The notes below the pieces were generated by a model. The model had not been told where the DNA came from. It ran no database searches and saw nothing but the letters and a program-made list of their open reading frames with translations. The position numbers were made by a program, and so were the translations under genes. A stretch of DNA of 64,000 bases from Phylloscopus collybita (Eukaryota > Chordata > Aves > Passeriformes > Phylloscopidae): NCBI GenBank assembly GCA_027886175.1, contig JAJNNQ010000013.1, positions 4,607,501-4,671,500 of the forward strand, given 5' to 3'. Shown here in pieces: positions 10,636 through 23,400 of this stretch. Every line of letters begins with the position of its first letter. The stretch's first letter is position 1.

Positions 10636-13600
10636 GGCAGGTGAAGATTCTGCACACATGACCATAAGCCTTTCCCTTAAAAGGAGGAGACTCAGTTGGG
10701 TGTGAAGCACAAGGTAGGATGCTGCTACTGAATTTAAGTTCTCAAGCAGAGCACGTGACTCTCCAGGAGTTCTTAGTAAATACTGATTTGCAGACTTTAA
10801 TCTGATAATTACAAGCTTTCAAAGTGTACCTGAATTTTTGCTTGGATCACAGGTAAAGAACGCAAAATTAAAATTATGAAGGACTTTCTTCCATCAAGAA
10901 GAGGAAAGCAAAGTGCATGAGGAAACCGAGAGCCCACTGCTGCATGGCATAGCACATGCTCTGTGCTGCGTTGAGACAGTTTTAACAAGTCAGCGGGAGC
11001 CAGAGCCTCAATACCTCTAAAAATCTGTCTCTCTGCTTTACATTTTTATTGCTTTCTTTGAGGGGGAGGAAGGTTTGAAGGTCACAGGATTGGGCCATTT
11101 GTGTAACCAGAACCAGATGATTAATTACTTTTTTAAGGATTTTGTTTCTCTGAAAATTTTATTCCAGAAAAGCACGAGGACACACAAAGTCTGTGGTTCA
11201 AATTAAATTATATTAAGATTACAGAAATATTGCACATCACAGTTCTATGGGAAGTGGCTTTTCATTGTTTAGCATAAGAAAAAGAAAGACTAACAAGTTA
11301 GGCTACACAGCTGGAGTTTGTGCTGCGTAACTCGTTTTGTAACAAATCTTTAAATATTGTATACAAGCTGAAAGAACATATATTAGAAAGACTCAGACTG
11401 AAATCAGTTAGCACAATTTGCATTCAAACTAGATTAACTGTCATTTTAGTTTAAAAAACCCTCATGCTCCATTCTTTCATGCTACCCCCTACAAAAAATT
11501 TGGAACTCATCACTGGAAATATCACCTCAAAAATCTTTTTCTGCATTTTGTTATTATAACCAGAGATGTATGTACTCATTGGAGAAAAAAAAAAAAAAAA
11601 TTAGAAACAGATCCAGATGAGGATTTCAAAATTATGAGAACACTTTTTTATTTAGATTTCTGGTATGTTCTAGGAAAAATGCTGATTATTATCAAATGTG
11701 GAAGACTAGGTTGCAAAGCCCATTAAAACCTCTGGGAAATCTGAAAACAATTTTGCTGTGCTTTGAATTAGGCTTTTTCTAGAAGAGTCTCTGGACATAG
11801 TACATGGAATGGACTGAAAAGTATCTCGTTATGCTGCTACAAAGGCTCTATTTTCTCATGGTAAACTGGCCATATTCAGCACTGTCAAATGGCCAGTTTG
11901 TTTCCTTCTGTTTCCTTCTTTGCACTTTTTTTAGCCCAGTTTTGGCTTGTGTTATCCAGCTTCTCCCAGTTAGTGACCAAACGTTTTTTGGGTGACTGTT
12001 GTGGAACTAATGCTCTTCCCAAGAGGTAGCACAGATGTTGGCAACTGGATTTATGTAGAAAGAGGAGGGCTGGTTGTGTGAGTCCAGACCATTCCAGTGC
12101 CATTCATCCTTGGAGCTGGAGAATGGTTCTGGACACATTAAAGGTTTAGCAGAAGGGAGGCCTCTGTCAACTCTTATCCAAAAATCCCTTTTTTTCAATG
12201 AAGTCTCTGTTTTCAGCTGGGTTTACTCTGGAGCTCTATTGTAGTTTCTCATTTCCCCTTTCAGTTTCCTTTACCCTTGTTCAGCATGCGAGTTGATCCC
12301 AGCAGCAGACGGCAATGGACAGAGCTAAACAATACTGCAGTGGACAGAATTATATAGTTTGTGCTGTCTTCTGCAGGTCCTCTGCTCTGTGTCTAAAATC
12401 CCACACCATGACCATGTTTACAGGAGCTGGCCTGGTCACTAATCCAGGATAAGGAAACACAAAGGGGCCAGTGCCATACCAGGCATTTGTTTTTCCATTT
12501 CTTGGTTGGACACTGCTGGGCAGTGCACCATCCTGGCTGGGGCAGGAGGTGAGCAGCAGTGCCATGTCCTCCAGGCTGAGCTGCTCCACAACTCCCTTAG
12601 AAGGAAGCAAATCCTTAGCTACTTTTCTTCTGGACTGCTTTCTGGGGGTACCCTGCCTCAGCACCAGGAGCAGAATGAGTTCTGTACTTTTGAAAGCCCC
12701 ACTCTTCATGAATGACACTGAATGGGCTTTTTAAAAGCTAGATTTAGACCTAAGACTGCTGATATTCTGAAAGAAGTCTTTTTTTTGCAGTGAGCAGCAT
12801 TGCATGAAAAGGACAATTTTGTTCTCTTACTGGAGTGAGAGCAGAACTGGGGTTTCTGCATTTTTTCTGTCTGCTGTAGCTTTGCTATAGCACAATCCCC
12901 ATGATGCTTCTGGTGATGATAAATAAATGTATTTATATGTTGTGCTCTTACATTCTGGGTCCTGAGGAAATAGAACAATAACATACTCTTGTCGATACAA
13001 GCACTGCCTTGGGAATTGACTAATTAACATAAAGCTCAGCCCTGCAGGGACATTTCCAGGTTCATTTCTTGCTGCCTCAGCAAACTACAGGGTTTGGGCT
13101 GTTAACTACTTTCAGATGCTCTTTGTCTTTCAAGAAAGAAATAAAGAACATCCACATTGCTTTAGGCAAGTTAATGATTCTAAGGAACACTTACCTTTTT
13201 ACCATATGCTTCACGGCAGATTAAAAATCCTGAAGGAGCTAAGGATTATGTACCATGTACAGTCCTTTGACACAAAAACATGCATTCTGAACTAAAAGTG
13301 AGTGGCTGAATGTGGCGTTTACATTCATTGTTTTTCCAGACCTGCATACTGAGAATGTTTGATTTTACTCAAAATAATAACAAAGCAGTGGTTTTGTAGG
13401 TGCTTTGATTTCTCAGAATCTCTTAAGGTTATGATAAGCAGTTTACAGTGGCTACTGAGGAAAATTGGTGAAACTTGGGTAACCACTTCTGTAAAATTCA
13501 AAGGAAATCTAACCTAATTTGCAAAGAGGAGATGTGCTTAAACTTTTGAGAAACTCATACTCCTTGTCTCTCATGTGTGATCGTATTTGTTTATGCAAAG

Positions 13601-16175
13601 TATGTACTTTTCATTCACATTCTTTTCTTTGGACTACAAAGCAAAAAAGGTTTTCTGTATACAGGAAAAATATATGAGAAAAGGGAAAAAATTCAAATTA
13701 AATGAAATTTGAATTTTACTGGTAAAGAAAACCTCATTGTTTGTATTCATTTTCCCTACACTGCTAGATTTGCCCTGCTCTGTGTACTGTTTGTTATTAT
13801 TATTAATCTATTATTAATGGATGTCTGCCTGTTTCTGCTATTTATGAATGAACAAAATCCCATTCTGCAGCTCACAGAAAGTAACAGTAGAAAAGCTTTC
13901 TGACAGAGGGTTGAAAACTACTTGATGAGTCCTCAAGGGCTGGAGCTAAAAGGACTCAGAAGTTAGATGTGAGTGAGCACAAATACTTTCAAAGTGTTTT
14001 GTAAGATCAGAAAAATAAATGTATGTGCAAAGTGCACATTGGAGAGAGCCAGCACCTGAGTGCATGCAGATGCATGCAACACCCAGGCTTCTGTTTTGTA
14101 CACACCTTTGCTTGTTGGTGCATGAATAGGCTGATTTTGTCCAGGTACTTCAGGCATGACTATCAGAAGACTGGGTGTGTATATTACTGTGTGTGCCTAT
14201 CAGAACAAGTCATTAAGGTTACCCAAGCACACCTGATTCTGGTGTATAGGTTTCACAAACTTTATCCATTTGGTATGTGTGCCAGCACTTTCATTTTGGC
14301 CACAATTTCAAACAACACAGTGCAGTGTTTGCTGAAGATAGACAAAACCCTGAGAAAACATGCGCTGTTTCACTCTTAATCAATTATCCTGGAAAGGTTT
14401 AATTTGGGTCACTGTGGCTTTAAAGTTTCAATATAGCAAAGTGGATTGAAGGGAACTGTAAATCAAACTAGGAGAATGTACAGGAAGCTGGAAGGTAGGG
14501 GAAAGTGAAATCTCCATCTCCAGCCAGTGGATAGCTGTGGCTATCTGGGCAGGGTGACACTTTAGAAGAGAGACTCACTGTGAGAGATGAGTGCCCACAG
14601 GATGAGGAGTGAGAGGCAGAGAAAAGGAAAGATTGCTACAGCAGTATTTTGAAGAGGATGGGGCCCCCACCAAGTGTCAGTCTTGGGATGATCACAAAAA
14701 TGCCAGCCTTGTGCCTCTCTAGCACTTGGAACTTCACCATGTGTCTGTGAAAGTCACTGAGGATCTTTATTTCCTCTTATGACCATCTACAAGAGTACTG
14801 GCAATTTACTATTGCCACCATCTACTATTACAACTGCTATGCTCATTGCAGAGATCTGTGCCATGGATTTCAGTATTTCCAGCACTGCTGATTCTGGGAG
14901 CCAGCAAATGCAAAGATGCCAAAATGATGCTAATGAAATCTTAGCGTTCTTCTTTAGTTACTTGTAATTAGATACCACTCTCTTTATCAGTATAATAACT
15001 TTTGATTAGTTTAGTCTGTCTTTAGCATGCTGAAAAGCTTAAGGAAAGCTAGGCATAGCCAACTAGGTTTTATTTAACATCTCCCTGGAGATTCTTCCCT
15101 ACACGCAGTAACCAGGGCTGTCTGTCACACAACGGCAGCACACTAGAACAAGGGGAACAGTGCATTTTGCCTTTATTGTCAGGAAGTGTCAGAAGTATTA
15201 ATAGCCTGAATTTTGCTAGCTAGCTAAAATTCTCACACTGCAATCTTGTGCATCAGCTTTTTTTTTTTTTTTTTTTTTTACCACAGATGGTCATTTATGT
15301 AACATGGTTGGAAATTGTGGCTGTGTTCCACAGCAACAGGAAAATGGGATACATCTGCACGGTGTGGGGAAAAAATACAAATGAAGGAGAAGTATGCAAG
15401 CATTTAAATTACAGGGAAGCAGGACTGCGATAAGCCCTGGACTACATGGGCAGGAAGAGAGTGTCAGCCTCACCCATGCCCTGAAAAAATCGTGGGCTAG
15501 GCTATTGTACTGAGTGGAAGTTTGTTTATGCGGGACCTTCCTTCCCTCAGGACTTCCTCTGAGAGGAAATGTCGTCACTGTTCAGTAGGGGTCGATTGTT
15601 ATGCATTCAAAACTCAGACATAAAATAGTCTCGCTGAATTCAACAAAGTGGCAAGGAATAAATAAGATTTTGTCCATTTACATATTTAGAAAAGTGCCAT
15701 GGTTATTCTTGGTCACCAATGCTTTCAGAGAGCAGAGAACAATCATACGAGTAGCTGGGATGATATTGTTTCACATGTATCCCAAACACTCTATGCAGTA
15801 TTTGACAAATCTCATTTTTTTCAGCTCTGTTATCTGTCTGTGGCTGGTGTGGGAATATGATTTAAACAGAAGAAGGCTAAAAAGACTGCAGCTTTAAAAC
15901 CAGAGTTGTGCTCTTATGAGAGTACTCAACCAAGTTGGTTCTGTGTCTTGGACCAAACTGCTCTGAATCTTATTTTCTCTGGATGAGCATTTTTCTGAGG
16001 ACATATTTGCAGCTGAGGTGTCCTTAGAGTTTTACTTTTTATATTGTGACAAAGCAGGAATATTGTTTGAGATAAAAGGAGCTAATATTGGTGGTGTTTT
16101 GCCTTTGTCATGGTGTTGTCAGTCAAACAAAATAACTCTTTAAGGGACTTATGAGTGGGAATAGGCTGAGCTCTT
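10636..16175. other. unique sequence, no gene recognised
   Basis: Mostly AT-rich unique DNA. Open frames reach 122 codons (minus strand, 12350-12718, in a locally GC-rich patch) and 118 codons (plus strand, 14023-14379), but neither shows a recognisable domain. A 22-T run lies at 15258-15279. Around 14022-14038 is a small perfect inverted repeat (ATGTGCA, spacer AAG, TGCACAT). No transposon was identified. Confidence 0.5.
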
Positions 16176-16396
16176 GGAATGACAGAATAGTAGAGGTTGG
16201 AAGAGTTTTCTGCAGATCATCCCCATCCAACCTGGTTTAGGCAGGGTCAACTAAAGAAACTTGCCCAAGACATTCTCCACTTAGGTTTTGTCTTCAAATA
16301 GGGGAGACTCTACAACCTCTCTGAGCAACCTGCTCCAGCCACCTTGGTCACATTCATGGTAAAAAAAAAAAAAGGAAAAAAAAAAAAGAAAAAAAG
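16176..16396 (-). mobile_element. CR1 LINE 3'-end fragment with A-rich edge
   Basis: On the plus strand this begins GACAGAATAGTAGAGGTTGGAAGAG and continues with GATCATCCCCATCCAACC, GCAGGGTCAACTAAAG and GACTCTACAACCTCTCTGAGCAACCTGCTCCAG. That is the reverse complement of the CR1 ORF2 end and 3' UTR, well known from birds. Similarity fades at about 16362, where CACATTCATGGTAAA corresponds to the CACAGTAAAGAAG part of the consensus; the element is 5'-truncated there. An A-rich tract (16361-16395, broken by GG and G) has grown at this truncated end. The copy is moderately diverged and no reading frame survives. Confidence 0.85.
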
Positions 16397-17154
16397 CAAG
16401 TTTTGCTCTTTAGTTTAAATTGAATTTGCTGTATTTTGGTGGGTGCTTTTTCATTGTCCAGGTGCTTTTGCCAAGTTCATGGTAACTGTGTTGTTTTGAC
16501 ATCAGTCATAGCAGAAAGAAGACAAAGGCACACTCACCACAGAACTCACTGTTCTGTTCCCCATTCACAAGACATTGCTAGTAGTCTTTCCCTCTTAGAT
16601 GAGTAGACTTTTTCTCCGGAAAAACGTTGGTTCACACTCTTGTATCCATTTTGCATTAGGGGTACCTGTGGGATACCTGAAAACAAAGGAACATTGGGAA
16701 CTGAGGAGGATCCAGAGCAGTCTGAAGGGCACATATCTATTTCTCCAGAGAGGCACCACAAGCATGACCAGTGGTTGAAGTCTCTTGACAGCCTGTCTCT
16801 TGAGGTGTTAGCATCATGAAATCCTCTTCCTTATTGCACAGTCTAGACTAAATGTAAATTGCTAATCCTCTCTCACATAGGTTTTCCTAAGGGTGCAGTA
16901 AAACAATCAGGGGAACAAGAAAACGTTATTTAGTCCTTCCAGTGGAAAACTTAAGAATTTCCCTCTAAAGGAAATCTATAAAATAGAGCATATTCACAGC
17001 ATTACAAACTGGTGTCAACCTCTTAGATAAAGCACCATAATCTAGGAGCTGATTTTACTCCTGCTAGGGACCTGATCCAACACGTTTAAACCAATTCCTC
17101 CCTCCTTCCCACCTTTCTCTGGCTCTTCCTCAGACTCCTGATGGAAATAGCCAG
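16397..17154. other. unique sequence, no gene recognised
   Basis: No repeat or coding signal is recognised. A 71-codon minus-strand open frame at 16546-16761 has no familiar features. Confidence 0.5.
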
Positions 17155-17530
17155 GTTTTCAGCGCAGGAATAAGCGAAGGGGCTTTCCTTTCGTAGGTGT
17201 CACCTTTCTGCCCAGCCGTGCCGCCTTGCTCGGGGCCGTCCCGGGCCAGCAGCCCCTGCATCCCCTCGGAAGGAATGTCTGTGAGGCAGAAACTCCCGCC
17301 ATGGGAATCGCGCCTCTGGGCCGCACTACAAAGGCCACCGCATTGTGTCCCTGTTAAGCGGGTGTTAAAATGCGCATATGTTGCCAGGGCTATTGCAGGC
17401 GAGGGCACATTTGGGAAGAGGAGGTTTTTCCCGAGCGCTGCCTGCTCGGAATCCCCCATATTAGCACATTAGCGCACATGCGGCCGCCTTATCAGATTAG
17501 CTACACTTGTCACAGATTAGTTCACCCTGT
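17155..17530. promoter_or_regulatory. CpG-dense block, candidate conserved enhancer or promoter
   Basis: I counted 23 CpG dinucleotides by hand between 17163 and 17486, in surroundings that are almost free of CpG. The block includes GCGGCCGC at 17480-17487. At its right edge two CAGATTAG words lie 20 bp apart (17493-17500 and 17513-17520), just after TTAGCACATTAGCGCACATG. No repeat family is recognised, and overlapping open frames of up to 109 codons on both strands reflect stop-poor GC-rich DNA. A block like this can be an orphan CpG island, an alternative promoter or a developmental enhancer. No TATA box or coding exon can be defended. Confidence 0.45.
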
Positions 17531-18283
17531 GAAGGAGCCGCAAAGGTACCTTTGACCATTCATCCAAAAGAGCCAGAAAAGTGGTGGGTGGTGTGTTTTT
17601 TTGCTGTTTTTGTGTGGTTGTTTTTTTTTTGTTTTTTTTTTTTTTCCTTCAACCATCAGAGTGCAAAGCGAATTAAAAGGAAAGTCTCTTTCTGTCTCTC
17701 TCCCCCCCCTCATTTTGGTAACAGGATAACTATGGGATAGGTACTACGGTGGACTACACAGAGAGAGACATTAATGGACGCCTAAAATTCATCTAGAAAA
17801 TGTTGATTTAACCCCTTAAAACATTGGCGTGTTTTCTTTCCTCACCAATGTCAATAGCCCTTTGAGAAATGACCTTTCTGAAGCTCAGAGTGGATTTTTA
17901 ATGTTTTGCTTCTCTGTCTCCCCCTTCCCCTCCTTTTTCATTACAGTTAATTTGCAGCCTGGTTCAGTGGTCTCTATTCTGCAGATTAGGGCTGCGGGAG
18001 AGGAAAAGGCTTGCTAATGGCTCGTTACATTATTTTTTTAACCCATCTTGCTCTTTAAAAGGTTTTGATAGCTGGTAAAACAAACAGTGACTCAAAATAC
18101 CTTTGGTATGACTTGCAGTCTACACAGGCATTAAGCCTGAGCCTAGAGAAGACAATAACCCCTTGGAAGTGCAGTGACAGCAGTGACACTCATCTCTGCG
18201 TGAACTTGTGGAGAAGGAGGCCTAGAAAGCTACAAAAACACACAGCTGAAATTGCTGGTTAGCATTCACACCTTTGGCACACA

Positions 18284-18284
<1 letters not shown>

Positions 18285-18331
<47 letters not shown>
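18285..18331 (+). repeat. poly(A) tract, 47 bases
   Basis: Uninterrupted run of 47 A preceded by CCTTTGGCACACAC and followed by GTGGAAGGAAACTG. No CR1 or SINE body is attached upstream, and no clear target-site duplication was found. It may be the tail of an unrecognised retrocopy or a pure repeat expansion. Confidence 0.95.
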
Positions 18332-18333
<2 letters not shown>

Positions 18334-20466
18334 GGAAGGAAACTGTGGTGAGGAAGGAATGCAGCAATTCCTCAAATTCCTCACACCTCGGTGCTTTCTA
18401 GGGGAGGTGTTCCACATCCTTGTGCCAGGTGTAGCAATACTGGGCTCAGCTGGAGCTTGTCCACCGCTGCAGATTAGCTGTGCTGCCTGCATGTGGCAGA
18501 GGGGACAAACCCAAGACAAACATGCTTTTTCCAGGACTGAAGTTCCCTTTGTCATACATGTAGGCTGTGAGAGTGGATCTTCAATCAACACTCAAGGATC
18601 TAGTGCAGAATATTTTATCCAGTAAATGAAGAAGAAATCACAGACTAAACTGTGACTCTTTTTTTCTTTTTGTTTGTGGTGTGGTTTTTTGTTGTTGTTT
18701 TTTTTTTTTTTTTACCCTTGATTGCAGGTAAGCAAATTGCATTATCATTAGTAGAACTTTACCTGCTAATTTTTTTTTTTTCAACTTCTTCCACAAATAC
18801 TAGAGCACAGCCAGCAATATTGTTCACTGGTCTGTTTCTCCACACAGGCTGAATTCCTGGCTGGTTGCATGTGCTGTTTGTAAACAGCAGAAAGCACAAT
18901 AGATCGTTTGTAAGGGCACTAGCATGTTAGCAGAGGCTGGAGTTTCAGTGCTTCTGAGCAGACAGCCCGACAGTGTGCCCTGAAGAGTATGCAATCATGC
19001 TGTCCTAAGACCAAAGCTTGAGGGTCAGAGCTCTTTTAGGTTCTGGGATCTTTTTTTGACAGCTAAATCCTAGTGGTGACTCAATTTGTAGATCCTGTTG
19101 ACATGCAACGATATTTCTCCTACGGTAATTTTTTATTTTATTGTTTTCAAGTCGTAGTGCCACACCAATTAGAGAGGGTTGTGAAGGATATGGGAAAACC
19201 ATCCCTTGGAACCCTGTGTCAAGAAAACTTATAGCAATGATGAGCTCTAAGCTATAAACAGCTCCAATTTATGATCTCCAGAGAGGGAGGCAACAGCAGT
19301 AAAAGCAAAGCAGGGAGGAATATGTGGGAGAAATCAAACAGCTGGACCCTGCTTTTGCTTCTTAGTTATTGAAAATGGTCTCCATGTCAGAAAGTTACCA
19401 CAAGAGTTCATTGGGACATCTGTTTCTTCTATTGTCAGGAAGGATGATAAAACCTTACATTATTAATTTCCTGTGTTGTTTTCTGATAAAAAGCATCAGT
19501 GTTTTTATTTTTATATCTCCACGTGCACCCAGTTCAGTATAGTAATTTCAAAATTCTATTGTGTTATATATAAATATATAGGTATAGCGTTAACTGATTT
19601 CTTCCAGTTTTTAAGTTTTGTTTTGAAATGGTGTGATATGAAAAGGAACATTAAAAGCAGAATTCTAGTTAAAAATTGATTATTTCCCTGTCAGTCTAGG
19701 AATTATTTCTATGTTTCTGTGAAAGGCAGTTTTTCAGTCTCTCACTGACACCTTTCAAATGCACCTACTGCGAATCTATCTAGTTTATGGACTGCCTCGA
19801 GCCATTAATCCGAATTTAGCAAAGCCATTTTGTGGATGACCTTTCTGGTTTTATCCCAGAGCTAGAATAACTGCAGAGCTAAAGGCCTAAATTAATCTTT
19901 TCCTCAAATAAGCACACATGAGTCTGGGCCAGAGTATGAATTTTCTGTTTCCATCAGTTATTGTTACTGTGCCCACCCAAGTGCCACCTGTTTTCGAGTG
20001 TGAGTAAAGTTTGAGAGATCCTGTTGAATGTGAAAGTGCTGACTTTCACACACCCTTAATGGAGTATTGTCTGCAACAATTTGTTTTGGTGCTGATTACA
20101 TGAATTTGAGTATTTTCCAGAACCTGAATTCAAGTCCATGCAGTAGTCTTCCATGCCCCCAACCCAAAATTTAACCTCAGTCTATTAAATGTTTAATTTT
20201 GAATCTAAATGATAAAACAATATGTGGAATTTTGTGTTTTGATTCATGTAGCTGGCTCCATGGCACTTTATTTTCTAGTAACTCTGTGTTTCTCCTCTCT
20301 CACAATGTCAGGCTGTGTGGCAGCCTGGTCTGTGAGTTACCAATGCAGTCATGACATCCAGCATGTGGGGTCAGAAGGAAATACTGTTGGGGCTGGAGAT
20401 GCAGACCTGCTGCTGGCTGTCGCACATATGTGGCGGAAAAAGAGGAAAGCTTGGACAACATGTTTC

Positions 20467-20486
20467 CTGGCAGGAGCTCCTGCCAG
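20467..20486. repeat. perfect 20-bp palindrome
   Basis: CTGGCAGGAGCTCCTGCCAG is its own reverse complement with no spacer and is GC-rich. It lies in a GC-richer patch with no recognised gene. A perfect 20-bp palindrome is rare by chance in a window this size. Function unknown. Confidence 0.95.
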
Positions 20487-23400
20487 CCCCATCACTGCTC
20501 CTCTCCCCAGCCCTGTCACCTACTCACTTGCTTTTGTCACCTCAAGTGGTCTGGCTCATGTGCAGAGAAAAACTTACCATGGCACACAGCTTTGAGCCTT
20601 CAGTTCCTTGACACAGCTCTTAGAAGAAACTTCTTGGCTTTGGTCATTTTATGACCTAGTCAAAAGCAACACACAATTTTATTTGAACTATCCATGAACT
20701 TTTAAATACTTATGTCTACCAAAATATCAACAACACATTATTGAATTTTACGAGTAGCCCTTACTTGTTTCAACAAGCATCTCCTTATTTTAGCCCACTG
20801 GATTAAACTCAGGCTTCATCAGACATGAATAGTAAATCAATTATTTTAAAGACAGGAGAGCTGCTTTGGCTTACAAATCTTTCCCATGCTGATGAACTCC
20901 TGCAAGCTCCATGGCTGCTGACCTGGTCTGGGAGCCTTGTTCTGACTGATAATGTTGCTCATTGTGAGAACACTGGCTAGGCAAATCCCGATGCTCGGGT
21001 GTGCGGATTTGCATTCCAATGCTCTCCCCGCTCTGTAAGGGTGCTCAGGGCTGGTGTGCTGGCTCTTGAAGCACAATGGGAATTATGGATATGTGTCTCT
21101 GGGCCAACAATTATTTCCATGTGCTTGCTAAATGAGTGCAGGGAGGGAAGACTTTCCTCTTGTTTAGTCTCTATCGCTGTCTTTGGTGCTGTATTGCATT
21201 TTAATATAAACCTCCCCCCACAACTGCCTCACCCCAGCCCTGGGATACTTGGCCTGGCTTTCATTAAAACACTAGTGCATGAATAGCTGTAAGTTCAGGG
21301 CTGGAGGGCATCTTTGCGAAAGCTGAATCTTTGGTAAATAACTTTCTGCACTTTTGGAAGTGTTAAAAGTAACTAAGCACCTAATGAAAGAGTATCTGAA
21401 TAATAGAGCTAGTCAAACTACTCCCTCTAGTCTTTTTTGCTGGTAGGGGTAAATAGTAAATGTTTTCTTCAGCCATTATATATTGCTGGCAGCCCAGGGT
21501 TCCTATCATGTGTATGTGGGTTCACAGGGCTAAATAATATCATGCTAGTATATATTGCTCTGTCTAGCTATCAAAAGCAACAAGTTTGGTAGGACAAACT
21601 AGGCTTTGCCTTCACTCTGAGCAGGCTGGGCTACAAAAATGACAGTATCAGAGCAACAGCTGGCTTAGTCACATCATGCATTGCTATATAGTCAGCATTT
21701 CTTGTTTTCATTTCACTTTCCTTTGTTTTAGAGACAAAAAGGGAAACCCTTGGGGGAAAAGACTTCCAAGTTTAGTGCTTGACCAAAGCTGCCTGACCGG
21801 CCTCAGCAGCCTTTATTGACTGAACTTTAACATTTCTTTCTGTGATTGTAACATTGACACTGGTACCTCTGTCCAGCCACAGAACCAGTACCAATCAGGT
21901 CCTAGTGCAGGGCAACAAGCTTTCTCACACTGCCCTTCCAGCTGTTGAAGAGTCATCTGCCATGGGCTATCCCTAGGGTTGATAGATAAATCTCTCTCTA
22001 CAGTGATAAACATACATAGTCTGCCCTTAGACTGCCCAATTAGGTGTTACTCTGTGCGGTGTGGCTTCTATTTTAGGAAATGATTTGAGGTCACCAAACT
22101 GTTCTTCACGTGGAAGCAAAAGCATTTGCCGGCTCTGCTGTGATTTAAAATCTGTGGCCTCTACCAGGGACTGATGGAGCTACACTGTGAATGGCAGTGG
22201 GGATGGGTTGGACTCAGGCAATGGCAGCTCCTCTGTCAGCTGCCAAGTGTTTCTGCTTCCCCTACTCCTGCTCCACCGGGCTGTGCTGGCTGAGGGCAGC
22301 CCAGCTCCTGAGCCAGCTGTACCAGACATATCATTTCAGTGCCCTCTTCTTATGGAGAAGGAACAGTCATATCCTGATCAGGCATAAGAATATGTGAAGC
22401 AAAAAGAAGTTCTAATGAAGAAAATACTCCTTGCATTTACAGAGCGACTTAAAAATTAATGCTGCGAGGGACACTTTTCAGTTTAGTATTACTGGCCACA
22501 AATTAGACTATTGCTCTTGCTAAAAAGGCCATTTCTCTTTGTTACAGTAATTTGATGGAGTATCCCATTAAAAGATCAGAAAAAAGAAGAAAGAAGTGAA
22601 GAATACACTGGATATTTTGTCCAAGGTGCCTTGGTACTGCATATTGGTGATGTATGACTAAATATTTTTAAGTCTTCATAGCGTTGTGCAGTTCTGCAGT
22701 CCTGCAGAGTATGATGCACTGCCTTCTTTTGCTCTTTATACTGAGCTATAAGAACAGCTGTATGGGTTCCTGAAGCAGCAAGTCAAATATTTTGTCTATA
22801 AGGTTACTTTTGTTATCACATATGGTGTTGTAAGGAAATTTCCAACTTAGTTTCAAAATAGCTTTGGCAGGACATACAATTCAAGCCAAGAAAGCCTCCT
22901 CCTTCTTTTCCCAGCTTCTGTCAACACCAAGTCAAGGGTTGGCAACCTAAATCTAGCTCATATGTAGTTGGCTAGCTTGTTTTTTTATTTCTCCAGGGAC
23001 AAAAACAGACTTTGCCACTAAGATAATGGCCCTCCCTTCCTGCAGTGACTGGGTCTAGAAACCTTCTCAGATGCATTGCATAACCTAGATTTTGCTTTCT
23101 GTACTTGGGTCAGATGTGCCCTGTATATTTCAGTTAAACAATGCTCGCAACATGTCTGGCTTGTTCTTTTTTACACAGTTTCTTAACAGGATTTTACTTG
23201 TCAGCTAGAAAGGTCAGAGAAAAGATAAATCTTGATTGGGATAAACTGCACTGTGTTTAATACTTGCAGTGTATCTCACCTTTTGTAATAACCAGTCTAT
23301 GTTTTTCTCGGGCTATTCTCATAAATGTGTCCTTATAGGCTTCTTGTGTGTCTATGCCAAAAATAGGAACAGGGCTAAAAATTGTATTCTCTGTCCCATT

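Noticed and set aside
11699..11720. Word resembling the start of miR-7 (TGGAAGACTAG)
   Set aside because: Similarity stops after 11 bases and no precursor hairpin can be folded around it by eye.
12350..12718. 122-codon minus-strand open frame with an overlapping plus-strand frame
   Set aside because: Open on both strands in a GC-richer patch, with no recognised motif and no splice context.
14023..14379. 118-codon Cys/His-containing plus-strand open frame
   Set aside because: Cysteine and histidine residues do not form a zinc-finger spacing, and nothing around it suggests a gene.
14735..14785. Third MIR-like patch (GAAAGTCACTGAGG, TTATTTCCTC)
   Set aside because: Only two short words fit and the diagnostic GACCTTGGGCAA part is absent.
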